DNA of 42,185 nt from Dipetalonema caudispina. Taxonomy: Eukaryota; Nematoda; Chromadorea; Rhabditida; Onchocercidae. Position numbers and translations under genes: made by a program. The notes beneath the pieces were generated by a model. It worked only from the letters and a program-made list of their open reading frames with translations. It did not search any database and was not told the DNA's origin. The first letter of the stretch is position 1, and each line of letters starts with the position of its first letter. The stretch lies in the NCBI GenBank assembly GCA_013365325.1, contig JABVXV010000442.1, forward strand, positions 1 through 42,185. Reading direction: 5' to 3'. Positions 1 through 13,162 of this stretch are shown piece by piece.

Positions 1-96
<96 letters not shown>

Positions 97-119
97 TAAT
101 AATAATAATAATAATAATA
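1..119. repeat. (TAA)n microsatellite at window start
   Basis: This is a nearly pure TAA tract with one TGA interruption near position 95. The same repeat closes the other end of the window, which suggests assembly breaks in this repeat class. Confidence 0.97.
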
Positions 120-1736
120 GTGGTTTAATAGATATTTAAACCGTTGCAATGATTCAAATAACAATAGTAATAGCTGATGAATATTTAAATCTACCTACTT
201 TGTCTTTTTTTTTTATATTACAATGGTTTATTTTGATATTATGTGTGAAAAGAATATATAAACTTAAATTGACTGTTGAGAATATTTATGATAAATGATT
301 TGAAAAAATTAAAAAAGGAAATTTCCTATTCAATTAAGGAAGTGAGAAAAAAGTTCATAAAAAAGGTAATCGAATATTATTACAATATTAGGGATTAAAA
401 TTCATTACAGTATCGAATATTATCATGATATAATAACTTATTACTGATTTTTCAAATCTTGATAAAATCCTTTGTTTTCTATTAAAAATATTGCAATGAT
501 TTCTGATAGTAACCGAGTTAGGAAGCTTTTTCGATTTTTGTGTTAATTTTAGCATTCCCAATGATATAATAATGATCAAATGGCTGATTTTATGTCTTTC
601 GCTTTTTGACTTCATCATGAAGTATTATTATGAAATGAGCCAACAATGATTGGTTATTAGAATTCTTACGTTATATTTTAAATGGGTAAATCGGTGTCAT
701 CAAAGCATTGAAAGCTTGGATAAGTTTAATGGATTTATGGAGTAGTAGTAGTAATGGATATTAGAGATAATATAGAAGGGAATACGACGGGAGGAAGTGA
801 TACCCATCAATCAATTTAGAACAAGGGATTGATGATATGAGACACAATAAAGCGGTCACTGTAGAAGTTATTCGCCTTTCCCTTACTCATATCCTTCCTC
901 TTCGACATGTACCACATCTTGTTACTATGATACATTGACGCAACAGCTGTCGTTGTCCTGAATCTAAACGACCCGATAGAAGCCACTTGGCAACCTATGG
1001 TCAACCTATTCGACCCGAATTGTTCCACTACTTCCATCTTTTTTCATTCCAACAATTCGTTAAGCTTCAAGAAACATTTAATCAACAAGCATAAAATTGT
1101 TGAAAAATGAAATAGAAAAAAGGCGAAAAAAAAAGAAAGAAAGCTTTAAAATGGCAGAAATTTTCATTCAAAAAATTATGATTCAATGAATGTTAAAAAA
1201 ATTAAAATTTCAGCGTTCTTTTTGCTTTCGTAAAATTTTGAAATTTTACCCCTTCAATTTTTTGCATTTTCACAATTTCAAAAAGTCTATCAGTGCAATA
1301 AAAATTATTTTAATTGTTGCGAAAATTAATTCCATTAATTTTTATTAATATAATTTCAAATTGGAAATATTTTAATGAAAAAGAAAATAAAGGCTGGTTG
1401 CTTTTTCCTACCATATAAAGGATAGGAATAAAGTTGATTGTTGCCGTTTTGAACTTTCCTCAAATTCGTAAGTTTGAAATTTTTTAGCAAATATTTTATT
1501 TTAAAATAATTCTTCATCGTAGATTTGTTTTGCCTTTTCATAATTAAATGAGAGAATTTGATTGAAAAATTAGTAATTAAGCGTTAAATTAATGCATCAG
1601 ATTGAGTAGTCATAAAAGAACAAATTTATTATTAAAAAAATTGAAAAATTTCTTTTCCTTTGGAAAATTTCACGAACGATGGATGAATTAAGAGAAGAAA
1701 AAAGGGAAATTTTCAATTTTTCAACATTTTGCTTTG

Positions 1737-1764
1737 TTTTTTTTTTTTTTTTTTTTTTTTTTTT
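1737..1764. repeat. poly-T tract
   Basis: An uninterrupted run of 28 T. It lies in tbx-2 intron 2 and would read as poly-A in the transcript. Many shorter A or T runs occur throughout the window. Confidence 0.95.
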
Positions 1765-3691
1765 GTGGGAATTCTTTTATTCAACAAACTTTTATCGTGT
1801 CAAATTCAATTGATTTGATTTTATTTAATGATTGGAAATGAAACAATCGCATATTAGCTGATTTGGTCATTCTTTTTTACCATAGTTATTGTTATTATAT
1901 TCACATATATATAAACTTTGTGCAACGAAATAAAAATTTTGATGAAATATTTTATTTTCCAAAAAAAAAAAAAAAAAAGACAAACTGATTCAATATTTAC
2001 GAAATATTTTAGGCAAAAGGAAATGAAAAAAAAAAAGATAAAATAAATAAAAGGGAAAGAAAAAAAAGCTCTATGGAATCTCTTTGTTGTCAATTTATTT
2101 TAAAAAATTAACTAATTTGACGAGGAAATGAAGGAAAGATACAAATAAACTTGATTGTTGACTTGTTTTGTTTGTCATGCTTTCTTCGTTTTCTTTCTCT
2201 TTCTTTTTTTTTTTTTCTCATTTTACCTTTTACTAAATGATTTTATTTGCTCAATAAAATGGGCAATTAATGTTTTCCTTTTTTTTTTTTTCTTTTAAAT
2301 TTATTTTCGTCGATCTTTAGCAAAATAAGGCATAAAAATTAATTAATCTATTTGTTGATAACAATTACTATCAACCGTTTCTTTGTTTATATTTTTCAAG
2401 ACATTTGGAATAATTACACTGATAATGAAAGTTATTATGAAATTTTTAAAGTAGAAATTAGCAGTTTAAGTTGATATAATTGGATGCAGCATATTGGTCA
2501 GCTACAGTATCTTTGCGGAATTGCTTCATCATATCGTATTCATTATTTTTTTTGATAGCTATAGTGCATTATTGTAAAGTAGTAGTAAAGTAGTATTGAA
2601 GTAAAGTAAATTTTATTTTCACTTGAAAAATTTGTTGAATATTGTAATTTAAATGCTTAATTTTTTCGGATGAAAAAATAAATCAAAAATTACATAATAT
2701 ATTTCACTGCATCATTCATATGATATATTGCCTTTTAATTTATTTAAGTGATTCAATTTTAAAAATTTGAAATTTTAAGCTTATTCTGAAGTTGAAAAAC
2801 AAAAATAAAAAAAGATCTTCTTTAAAAAAAAAAAAAAAAAAAGTAATGAGAATTTGTTTATGGGTGTGAATGCTTGTAATAAATGAAATATCCCGAAGCG
2901 TCAGATGTTCCGCTTCTTTTTTTTTTTTCATCAACCATCACCTCAATTTCATCTAACACGTTGGAAAAAATAAAAAAATAAAAAAAGGATGCGGCAAATT
3001 TTGGAGAGGAATTGGATGAATGAGTGAATGATTTGAAATGGTTGTGATTGATGATACCACAGGAATCGAACAACTTAACCAGGATATTACTCGATCAATC
3101 AGGCTATCATCATTAATCATCAATAATTAACCATCCATTTTGTATTAGCTATCAGTTTGACAAGAAACAAAAAGATAAAAAAAAAAAAAGGTTAAAGAGG
3201 AAGAAAAAAGAAAAAGTAAAATTAAAAAGAAAAAAATCATTTTTATATATCTAATGAAAGTTTTCTTTTTTTTTTTCAAATTATGTATTACCTTTTTATA
3301 ATGAATTTTAAAAAAATTTGAATTTTTTGAACAATTATGAATAATAATAATGATTATAACGATAATAGTACAATTATAATTTTAAAATAGTAATATTATC
3401 TTAATCATGCACTGTTGAAGCTTCTTTCGCCTAATTACCTTTTCTATTTTCAAGCATTTCATTTTTCTTCCCTTTTGTTATATATAATAAATTTCCCATT
3501 ACTATCTCATCATTATCATTATGATTATTATCATTATTATCATTTATTGTCATCATTAACAACATTGTAAATTGTATCGGTCCTTAAATCTCAACACATT
3601 TTGTAATTTTGAAAGATACAGACGGACAAATAGACACCATTTTTTTTCCCCCATTAATCTTTTCTCCTTAATACATATGTATAGATAATGT

Positions 3692-3768
3692 AGACAGACA
3701 CATGCACGCAGACAGACGGACAGACAGACACACACACACACATATATATATAGAGACAGACATATATA
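3692..3768. repeat. Compound GACA / CA / TA microsatellite
   Basis: Interleaved GACA units pass into (CA)n, then (TA)n, then GACA and TA again. It lies in tbx-2 intron 2. Confidence 0.9.
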
Positions 3769-3940
3769 CTAGTCATCATTATTTGATGTCATCTTATCTT
3801 TTCATTACCGTAGGATAAATTGTGGGAGCTCATTTTATTGTCGTCATTGTCAAACATTGAAAAGACGATAGTTACACCTTTTTGAAATACACATCATTTT
3901 AACGGTATTTTAAACAAATTTATAAAATGACAATATTATA

Positions 3941-3985
3941 GAGGGAGAGAGAGAGAGAGAGAGAGGGGGAGATATAGAGAGAGAA
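3941..3985. repeat. (GA)n microsatellite
   Basis: A purine-rich GA tract with a GGGG interruption and one ATAT break. A similar GA tract lies at about 5456-5493. Confidence 0.9.
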
Positions 3986-5182
3986 TGATATTTTATCTGT
4001 GTAGTATATTTTAGTCATATGTTGGTTAGATAATAGATGAATGAAATTTTGTATCTTTCAAGAGAAATTTTGAAAAATTATCCTTTGATCAATAATCAAT
4101 CTATCTATCATCTGATTGTTACATTATACATATTATTTCACTTTTTCTTATTGACAGCTAAAGAAGTTATAACTTTGGGATAAAAGAAAAAGGTAAAAGT
4201 GTAGAAAGAATTGATCATTTTTCTGCAATGATTCAATTAATATTACGTTGAAGGATCACGCAACGTATGCTGATGGATTAATATACGAAGATAAGAAGTA
4301 CGTGATGAAAATAATTCGTTATTCAAATAAAAATAAAATTAAAAGGAAATTTAAAGTAAAATTTAAAAGTAAAAACAATGATTATGCATTAACTGTGAAA
4401 TATTATTTCATGAACATAATTATAGTAACAAGTCTTTTTCATTTTAAAGTTACAAAATTTTAGATTAGTATTTGATAAAATTTTAAATAATATAATTTAA
4501 AGAGAATATCTTAATTAAGCTAATAATCCATTTTATTCTTTATTACTCAGTTCCAATTTTTAGTCTTTTTATTTAGTTAAAAATTTTCGATCGTTTTTAA
4601 TATTTCATATTCAAATCAAATGTATTAATTAATATAATAGTTAATTCTCAAAATTTTTCCTTTTTCAATTTCGCTTATTTAAAACAAAGAAAAAAAAAAA
4701 GCAGAGAACTCTTTTCACAACTAACCAAAGTTAAATTTTCAATGTTAAAATTTTTTCAACATCATCTTTTACTCCTCTCGACAATCTCTTTTTATTCATT
4801 TCTCGAGGAAAATTTCACTCATCATATTTGTATTTGATAGATAGTTAAATTCCTCTATCAATTATTCTTGTTATCCGGTAGTTTTTTTATCATTATTTCT
4901 GGAAGTTAAATTTACCGATAATATTTTATTCGAAATTTTTTATCAGTATATTCAGTAGGATTATCATATTTTTTGTAATGAATTTAAATAGTGGTTCGGT
5001 TTATTGGGATTTGAAAGCACTATGAAATTGGTTGGTAGATTGGATGCCTAAATGGTAAGGTGTCTATTTACACATCTGTTACAAAACTCTTCTCCGCTCT
5101 CTTTCTATCGGGACGGGAGTTAATGAATAAAGCGGGGTGATGAGATGAGCTTGAAAAGGTATCGGTACCTTTTGATTATTAG

Positions 5183-5262
5183 TTTGCTTGCTTTGCTTAC
5201 TTTGCTTGCTTGCTTGCTTTGCTTTGCTTGCTTTGCTTGTTAGCTTGTTAGCTTGTTAGCTT
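5183..5262. repeat. GCTT / GCTTT / GCTTGTTA compound tandem repeat
   Basis: Runs of GCTT and GCTTT units change into three copies of GCTTGTTA and then end in GCTTCTG. This shows stepwise change of the repeat unit within one tract. Confidence 0.9.
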
Positions 5263-5455
5263 CTGCTGTCGGTATGCTTTACTTTAAAGTGTTCACCACC
5301 GCCATTTCATTCTAACTTCTATCTCTCTTCAATTCCCCGCCGCTCAGCTATTGTCCTACCCAATCATTCCCGACAAACCTATGCTAACAACCACTAACAC
5401 TTACAAATGTCGAACAAACAATCATCTCTCATAATAAATATTTCAAGAGAAAGGA

Positions 5456-5493
5456 AAAGAGAGAGAGAGAGAGGGAGAAAGAGAGAGAGAGAA
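5456..5493. repeat. (GA)n microsatellite
   Basis: GA dinucleotide tract with GGGA and AAAG interruptions, in tbx-2 intron 2. Confidence 0.85.
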
Positions 5494-6577
5494 AGGATAA
5501 TATTAAGTAATTATTCTATTTTTAATACTTATACAATAAAATCTATCACAATATATAATACCTAAAAATATTGCATGAAAAAAAATGGTAAAACTAAGAA
5601 ATCAAAAGACAAAAATTTTTTGATTCTTTTGTTAAATTTTTAAGAAAAAAAATTAACTTATATTTTGGGTTTTTTGTTTCTTTGCAAACTTTTTTTTGCG
5701 TTAAAATAGTAAAAACATGTAATGCTAGCATTTTTAATTTTCTTGCAAATTGTCGAAATTTTTGGTTTCAAAATTTTTGACAATATTTTTTCTTCTTTTT
5801 TTTTTTTTTTAATGAACAGCAAGAAATGAATTAAAAAGGCGAAACGCTAAAATTGTCCGATGGTTGCATTGCATTGATTAAATTGAATGGAAACGAAATT
5901 TTTTTTTCTTTCAAATGTACATTTCTTCACACTAATTAAATCGTCTCCATTAAAAGAAAATGATCGACGAAAAAGTTAATTTCGTACTGAATGGACGACG
6001 ACGGAGCATTTTGACAATTACAAATTATCATCAAAATTTATTAAGTATTAATTTTTGCTTTTTTTTTTCATCAGAATAAAGTTCTAAATATAGTAACAAT
6101 TATTACTGTAGCTATGATATTATTTGAAATGTTAAGATGATAATAAAGAAGAAAAGAATAAGCGAAATTTATGAAAAAAAAAAAAAAAAAAACGAAATTT
6201 CATTTATAGGAAGATGGATTTTGGATAAGTGAAAATGCATTCATATGGTACGGTTACTGCATGCATAAAATGTATCTTTGTAAAAAAAAATTGAGAAATT
6301 GTCGAAATTTTAAAATCTCATAAAACGTTCATTAAAAAATGCAAATAATTAATTCTTTAAATGTGTTACTGAAGTATAATGTTTTTGTCAGCAACAAATC
6401 TACACCAGTCAATATTTATTATAACGAATTATTTTCTTCAAAATTGCATACATATATATATATATATAATTTATCTATTTACTTATTTAAATTTGTTTAT
6501 TTGTTTACATATTTATGTTTAGAAAAAACAAAAACAAAAACGAACGATTTTAATTGGAATTAATCTTTTGCAAGTTA

Positions 6578-6608
<31 letters not shown>

Positions 6609-7139
6609 GTTTCAGCAGAAAAAATGAGCTGTGAATTTATCAAATATCTAAGGGAATCATTAAAACTTCTATCATTTTTATGTTTATTTATTTAGTTATC
6701 TTTTTTTTCCTCCTTTTATTTTCTTTTTTTATTTATTTATGAATTGAATTGAATCAGATGATTGCATTTAGCATCTGTCTCAACAGACCTTGGAATCATT
6801 TTTTATATGGCCTAGGAGGATTATCTTTATCTGGACAAGAAAAAAAAAACGGACTATTGCTCTTTGTTAGAAATGCTTGATGGATTTGGAAGGATTGAAA
6901 GTGAGAGGGAGAGAAAGAGAAAGGAAAAAAAAAAGGAAAGTATAAAATTTTTGGAATAAAAATTATTTTCTTTAACGACTAAATAAATATTGATGAAACT
7001 TTTCATCAATTATGTTTGTATTTTGGTAATTAATCTGAATTAAGACTCTATTGCATTTCCAATGAAATAAATTGTAATATTTTGAATGTTACCAGTTATA
7101 TTTTTTTTTCAAAATTAAAACAAAATGAAAATTACTTAC

Positions 7140-7407
7140 AAAGCCGTGTTTATCGGAGATATTATTCGTTAATTTCAATTTATGGAAATTTGCTCCTTTT
7201 GTCATCCAATGTTCACCGGTTGCTGGACTATCCGGATGTATGTACATACGTTTTGGCATTTCCGGATCCGCTTTACCAGCTACCATCCATCGGGAATTAT
7301 GAAATTTGTAGCGGCATTCATCAGCTGGCACAATGTCCATTAGTAAAATATATTTGGAACGTTTATCCAAACCGGAAAGCTTTACTTTGAAAGCTGGAAA
7401 TATCCGC
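7140..7407 (-). CDS. tbx-2: tbx-2 exon 2 (core of T-box)
   Basis: The exon has 268 bases. The acceptor is TTTTTTACATTATAG|GCGG and the donor is GGCTTT|GTAAGT. It completes Arg92 and adds 89 residues from [16 protein letters not shown] to NNISDKHGF, ending in phase 0 at the position where many TBX2/3 genes also have an intron. The intermediate lysines, the W in NSRW and the IHPDSP motif of the DNA-binding fold are all present. Confidence 0.95.
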
Positions 7408-9429
7408 CTATAATGTAAAAAATTATAACCAGAAAGGAAGTCCTGAAATTTTAATTAAAACTTTTTGTTTTAGTTTTTTGGGAAAATTTTTGAAATAATT
7501 CAAGACTTTCAATTAAAGCGAGCTTTTTCGAACTTAAATTTCAAATTAATGACCCGCTGTGAAAGTTATCCTTTATTACCATGTATACACAGCAAATGAA
7601 TAATTGATTTATCGAATATTTTTGTATCTAAGCTAATTTCTCAATTAGATAAAGAAATATTAATTCTATTGATAATTAGTCATTATTATATTTCAAATCT
7701 ACAATAGTGAATTTTAATCAATTAAGAAATAGTACAATATTTTTCCCTTTTTCATTTATCATTCTGCCAGCCATATCATAAATATAATTATTAATTTCAT
7801 TGTAACAAAGATCATTGTCACGATTGTACCTGTTATCATCATTATCATATCATGCCATCATTGCTATCAATAATATTTTATATCCTATACTATCAACAAT
7901 ATCTTTGTTATATCAATATGAATGCTTTGATAAATAATTAGGTATGTTTATCACATCGGTTGTCGAAAATTCACATTTTTAATAAATTTTCATGATGAAT
8001 TTAATTAATTACGAACAGGTAGTCGTGATTGAAGGATGAAAATATATTTGAGTCCCCATATTCACACCCTACATGCTCATTCGCACAAAATGTCAACCAG
8101 ATAACATCAATAAAATCAGTCCAATCTCTTCTAAAATTTCCCCTTACCCCTTTCTACTTGCCCGCCTATTGCCCATTTACCCTTTCTAACCCATGAAATT
8201 TACCCGTATATCTCTTACCCTTCGCTCATTCAAACGAAAAATGTTGTAAATTTCCAAACAAAAGAAATTACGAAAGATGATGTCACATGTAGGCGATGAG
8301 ATAATATTTGATGAAATGTTCTAAATGTTGGTAAGTTTTTCTATTCAAACAGAAAAAAAAAAAGAAAATTTTTCTAATTTCAGTTTTAACTTTTACTTCA
8401 ACAAAATAATTGTAAAATTAATAACCATAAAATTGCTTACATTATGGACAGAAAACAAGAAGGAAATATTTAATAAATTAATATTAATGAAATAATTTAT
8501 TATAATGTTTTTTATTATCTCAAAAATTTAAATTATTGTACATTTTAATTTTTATTTATTTATTTGTTTTGTTGAACATGCATATTTTGAAAATTCTGAA
8601 ATTTATTAATTGTATTATATATTGAATTACGTATTGTCTGTCACTGAAATATATAATAAATATCGAACAAAAGAATTTATTATTATTTTTATTTTTTTTT
8701 TCTTTCATTAAGTACAGCAATTATATTTTCTGTTTGATATGTAACGGATCATAGCGCTTACTAATCAATGCTGAAATTAATTATTGATGCAGTATTTAAA
8801 GCAATAATAATTATAATTAATCAAATTTTAAAGAGAGACTATGGAAAAGATAAATTATTATTTAAATATTTTTGATTAAAATGAAAAGTTATATTATAAG
8901 AAGAATTATTAACACTCTGAAAAATTGTGGTTCAACTAAAATTTTTTCTTTCATCAATTTATCTATTGCTTTAAAAAAATACAAAATAAAAAACAATCGC
9001 AAAAATATTTGCCATTTTTAAAGAAAGATTTTACTCTAAAATCATTTAATGATTTCGAATTAGAACATAGCATAGTTATCGATAGATAAAAAGGTTCAAA
9101 TGATATGTTTAAGAAAAAAAACTGATGTTAACTCTTTTAAGGATTTAAATAGGTTAATCAATAAAGGGATTTAAATATTAATTGATATGATATGCCATAG
9201 TAATATCACAAAAAACATTGATGACCATATCCAGAATGAAACATTGCTGGAGATGAGTAGCATTGATGATATTTACTAATTCAACATAGTGATTTGTTAG
9301 ATTAAATTTAAAATTACAATTAATAAAGTAATCAAATTGAGGAATTAAAATTTGTTCTTGTTTAAAAGAAGTGAATAAAATTATTTAATTGTGGCAAAAA
9401 TTTTTCAAAACCATTCATTTATTCTGCTC

Positions 9430-9469
<40 letters not shown>

Positions 9470-12400
9470 TTTTCTGTCTTCATCTCAATTTTAACAATTG
9501 ATTGATTAAAAAAAAAAGACATCAGAAAACTAATCTCTTTTTCATTGTTTCAATTTCACACCCATTAATTAAATTTAAATTAATAGATTGCAATGTGTTA
9601 TCCCTCTCATATGCGCTATACTACCACTTATAAAATGTCATAAATCTTTTTAACACAAATGAAGAAAATCGACAAAGAGTCAACTACGGGTACGGGGGAG
9701 GGGAACGAGGACGGAAGGGGGATGAGAGAGAGGGTAAAAGGTTGATAAATGTGAAGGGACAAAGTTGGATGAATGGGATGAGAAATGTGGAAAGGATTTT
9801 TGATCAAATCTGAACAACTTTTCAAACTGATCATTTCATCGATAAGTGTCAAATATCACAGTGATACATAAAGATATAAACGTGCTTATCACAAATAATT
9901 TTCTAACAGAGATAAAAAAAAAAAGAAATATTCAAAATATTTCAATTAAATTTCAGTATGTGTGTGTCTGTGTGTCTGTGTGTGTCTGTGTGCGTGTGTA
10001 TGTATGTATGCATGTTTCTACATATATCATCAATATGCATGACAAACAGATAGATCGACAATTTTGATAAATCTTTTCCATCTTTTTTTGTTATTGATTA
10101 AAATCGATTTAAAGCTTATTTAGCATCATATTTCAGATTTAAAAAATTATGCTCAATTTACTAATTCTATTGTTTTCTTTTTTCTTTTGGATGAATTTAC
10201 ATTAGCCACTGGAATATACCAAATAAATGGAAAAATCTCGGGAAGACCTGCAAATTGGAAGATTGTTGTCTTTTGATTGACATGGTAATTTATCGCAAAA
10301 TTTAATTCATCGTTCAAAATTTATCATATTTTTAAACTGAAACTTTTGATTTTTTTTTCTTTTCCTTATTTCAGTTTTTATCACAACCCCGCATTATAAT
10401 TATAATTATTGGCAAAAGAAAAATGGAAATGGATTAAGTAATTTATAAAAATTTCAAACTATAAGAAAATTTAATCGTTATATTTTAAACAATTCTTGAC
10501 AAGTCGAAAACATTTCAACAGAAATAATTTCTTTCTTACTTAAATGTTACGTAGTACTTTCATTATCTAAAATTTTTGCTTAAATTCTACTTAAATTACG
10601 CTATTAACAATTTGTAATATCAAATGATGTAAGTGATAAATTGTAATATTAACTTACGTTAATCATATGTTTCATTGATCTTAACTTACAATCAATAAAA
10701 ACTATTTCTATTTTGATCTAATGATAGTTGATGTAATTCAATCTATTTATTTCTTTTCTTGTCTTTGTTCTTGAAGAAATAAGAAAAAGAGGGATTGAAA
10801 ATGAAATTTAAAAAAGAAAATGAAAACTATGAATCAATGAAAAAGAACAATGAAGTAATAGTGAATATAATTCTCATTACCTTTTGTTTGCTATATGATT
10901 GAGTAATTTGATAAGAGGCAAACCCTTCCTTTCTTTTTTTTTATTATCTTTCCACAGATCCTTTTTTTTAAAAACAAAAAAAACAACAAAAAAAGCCATT
11001 CTTAAATTTTATATACATTTATAGAGAAAAAAGAATGGAAGAAAAATCTGCCTGTCATTTCAAATTGTTCTAAATTTTTCTTAAATTTATACCAATTTAA
11101 AACATATGTTATCTTTATTGTCATTCATTTTACGCATTCCATTATCGTTTCTATTTTCAATTGTGCTTATCGATCTGTTTTAGATTTGATATTTAAAATT
11201 GGAGAAAAATGAGAAAAAAATTCTTCACTTAATTTTTTTTTTCTTTTTTAATCAAAAAGATTTTTAATTCAATCATTCATTTATCTGTTTATACATTCAT
11301 TGATTCGATTTTGAAATTAACAATGCAAAATATCTTTTATTATCTCTTTCGGATCTTTATATCTTTTTCTTTTTCCTTTTATCCTTTTCGTTAACACAAA
11401 TAAAGCAATTGTCAAAATAATAATCGAAATTTGTATCGAAATAATAATTATCAGAGGAGGGTATTTGTTTTCCTTTTTAATCTTAATTTATTAATAGTAG
11501 CATATTTGATTGTTAGAAATTGTTTAATTTGAAATGTAATTTGTTCAATAGATATTACTTAGACATTAGCACATACTAAAGATATGTAATAGCGCGGATT
11601 GGATTTAAAAAAAGAGAAAAAAAAATGGATGGTAAAGAAATGATTATCATAAATGATGAATAGCCTTCCCGGATCAATTGTCAACCATCAATTAATTATA
11701 TGAATTATCAATCTTGTAACAACAAGTTGAAATAGCTGTAGCTTAACAAGAAAATGATTACATTAGTTTTATGATAAGTGATAAAGATGATAAAGTGCTG
11801 AGTAGCTATCAATTAATTGTGGTAATATTTTATTTTAGCCAAAGTTTGAAGTTTGAAGCTACTATAACATGCGGAAGTGGAGTATGTTCTTGGAATAAAG
11901 CAATACAATGAATCTCATTTTTCAAAATGAAAATTTTGAAATAGAAATACTGGAGTGTTCCGGAATTAAATGATCAAAAGAAGAAAGAAAAGAAAAAGAA
12001 AAGAGGAGAAAGAGAAAAAAACTTCCTTAAAACAGATGATATCACTGAACATCAGAGTAAAATAAACATATGTAAGTTTTAAGTTAAGATTGATGAGGAT
12101 ACGGTAAATGTGCTTAAAAGTGATATATGAGGGATGCAAAAATAAGGAGAGAAGACATTATCACAGAAATTAATGATAATGATTCGGTTACCTTGGTAAA
12201 ATATGATTATAAAACGATCAGTGATTAGTCAGAGTATTGAATTGACATGATAAATGATCTTAGCTATTTACAATTCAAATAAAAGGAAGTGCTATTTTTT
12301 TAGTAGTTATATTTATATTGAAATTTAAATTTGAATAAAGAGCTAAAAATTTGACGATATTAGTTTACTTTTGATGCTAATGATTATTGTACACTAAAAC

Positions 12401-12835
12401 TTTAGAAAAATCACTGTGAAATTGAAATTTAAACGATTCTTACTGGTGGAGTTTCAATACAAAATATTTTCAAATTTGAACGAAATAATAATTATTTTTG
12501 AATTTAAATTGTAAAGTTCAGAAAAAATTTTTTTGGATTTACAAAGAAAGAAATTTGCACCTTCCACTTTTGGTGATAACCATTTCGGTACCACAATTAC
12601 AGAATTGATCCCAAAGATTTTTATCATCCAATTCTACTTTTGGATCATCAGTTACATTATCATCGTCAGCAATTCGTGTACCTGTTGATGGTAGCGATGG
12701 GGCAAATTCGGTTATTTCGGTTGGTAATCGAGGAAAAAAACCCGTTGGACCAGGCAAGGATGGGAATGGTGGCGGTTGCAGGTAGGGTGGTAGCAAGGCC
12801 AATTCTGGCCTTGCCAAAAATGGATTAAATGCCAT
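7140..12835 (-). CDS. tbx-2: TBX2/TBX3-class T-box transcription factor, 5' part only (two exons)
   Basis: Exons 12835-12561 and 7407-7140 join in frame to 181 residues with no stop. Residues 1-66 are a Pro-rich leader starting [11 protein letters not shown], close to the MAYHPF start of TBX2. The T-box begins near residue 65 ([16 protein letters not shown]), followed by [65 protein letters not shown] and [16 protein letters not shown]. These are hallmark TBX2/3 residues. The model stops where the next exon would encode the second half of the DNA-binding domain (typically TILNSMHKYQP), which I could not find down to position 1. The gene is therefore cut by the window edge. Known for the family: nuclear regulators, often repressors, binding T-elements; in C. 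elegans TBX-2 acts in pharyngeal muscle and neuron development. An alternative ATG lies two codons upstream at 12841. Confidence in the family is high; orthology to tbx-2 is inferred from sequence class. Confidence 0.95.
9427..9472. repeat. (CTTT)n microsatellite
   Basis: About eleven CTTT units in a pure pyrimidine tract, in tbx-2 intron 1. Confidence 0.93.
9688..9721 (+). other. G-run cluster, possible G-quadruplex
   Basis: Four runs of three or more G lie at 9688-9690, 9694-9698, 9700-9703 and 9717-9721, with gaps of 3, 1 and 13 bases. This meets a relaxed quadruplex pattern in otherwise AT-rich intron DNA. The G-rich strand is opposite the tbx-2 coding strand. No structure has been shown. 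Confidence 0.5.
9957..10012. repeat. (TG)n compound microsatellite
   Basis: TGTGTC and TGTG units pass into GTATGTAT units. The apparent Cys/Val reading frame across it is a by-product of the repeat. Confidence 0.9.
12561..12835 (-). CDS. tbx-2: tbx-2 exon 1 (start exon)
   Basis: The exon has 275 coding bases: 91 codons plus two bases of Arg92. I chose ATG 12835-12833 because MAFNPF matches the conserved TBX2 start; the ATG at 12841 would add Met-His. The donor is AGTGGAAG|GTGCAA, and the split codon AG|G restores the SGRR motif with exon 2. The upstream frame runs on to a GTG at 12865 without an ATG. Confidence 0.93.
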
Positions 12836-13162
12836 GTGCATACGGTAAGAAGATAGTATTAGCACATTGCTAGGATTAGCTGTTGCAACAGTAATATTAG
12901 CCTTGTTCCGTAAATAAGGCTAGTACAATAATATAGGCCTTTCTTTCTTTTTCCTTCTTTTTTCGATGAAATAATCAATTACAGTAAATAATTAGCAAAT
13001 AAATGGAATTGTTGACAGCACCATACAATAACCATTCGGTACCATCCGGTAATATGAACACTGTAGAAGTAACCTTTTTTTGAAGCGTATAGTTTTTGAA
13101 TAAATAATTGAAGCCAAACAAAATGCCTGCATATACGAACGCATAAATGGGATTAAACGTCA

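Larger units (their letters stand above)
1..7139 (-). other. tbx-2: tbx-2 intron 2, incomplete (runs off the window start)
   Basis: There are over 7.1 kb with no T-box exon that I could find. The stretch is AT-rich with long A/T runs and microsatellites. A GC-richer island at about 790-1040 contains an open frame unlike any T-box segment. A second richer stretch lies at about 5030-5400 and includes GCTT-type repeats. A TTCACACCC motif lies on the minus strand at 2862-2870. These islands could be enhancers, but that is inference. Confidence 0.7.
7408..12560 (-). other. tbx-2: tbx-2 intron 1
   Basis: This 5.15-kb intron is bounded by the GTGCAA donor and the ACATTATAG acceptor. I see no coding exon in it. 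It holds two TTCACACCC motifs (8061-8069 and 9555-9563), a C-run cluster (8140-8220), a CTTT microsatellite, a G-run cluster (9688-9721) and a TG repeat. Confidence 0.8.

Noticed and set aside
816..1037. 73-codon minus-strand frame in tbx-2 intron 2 as the missing T-box half
   Set aside because: Its residues do not match the conserved second half of the T-box (no HKYQPR, TAYQN or NPFAKGF-like words).
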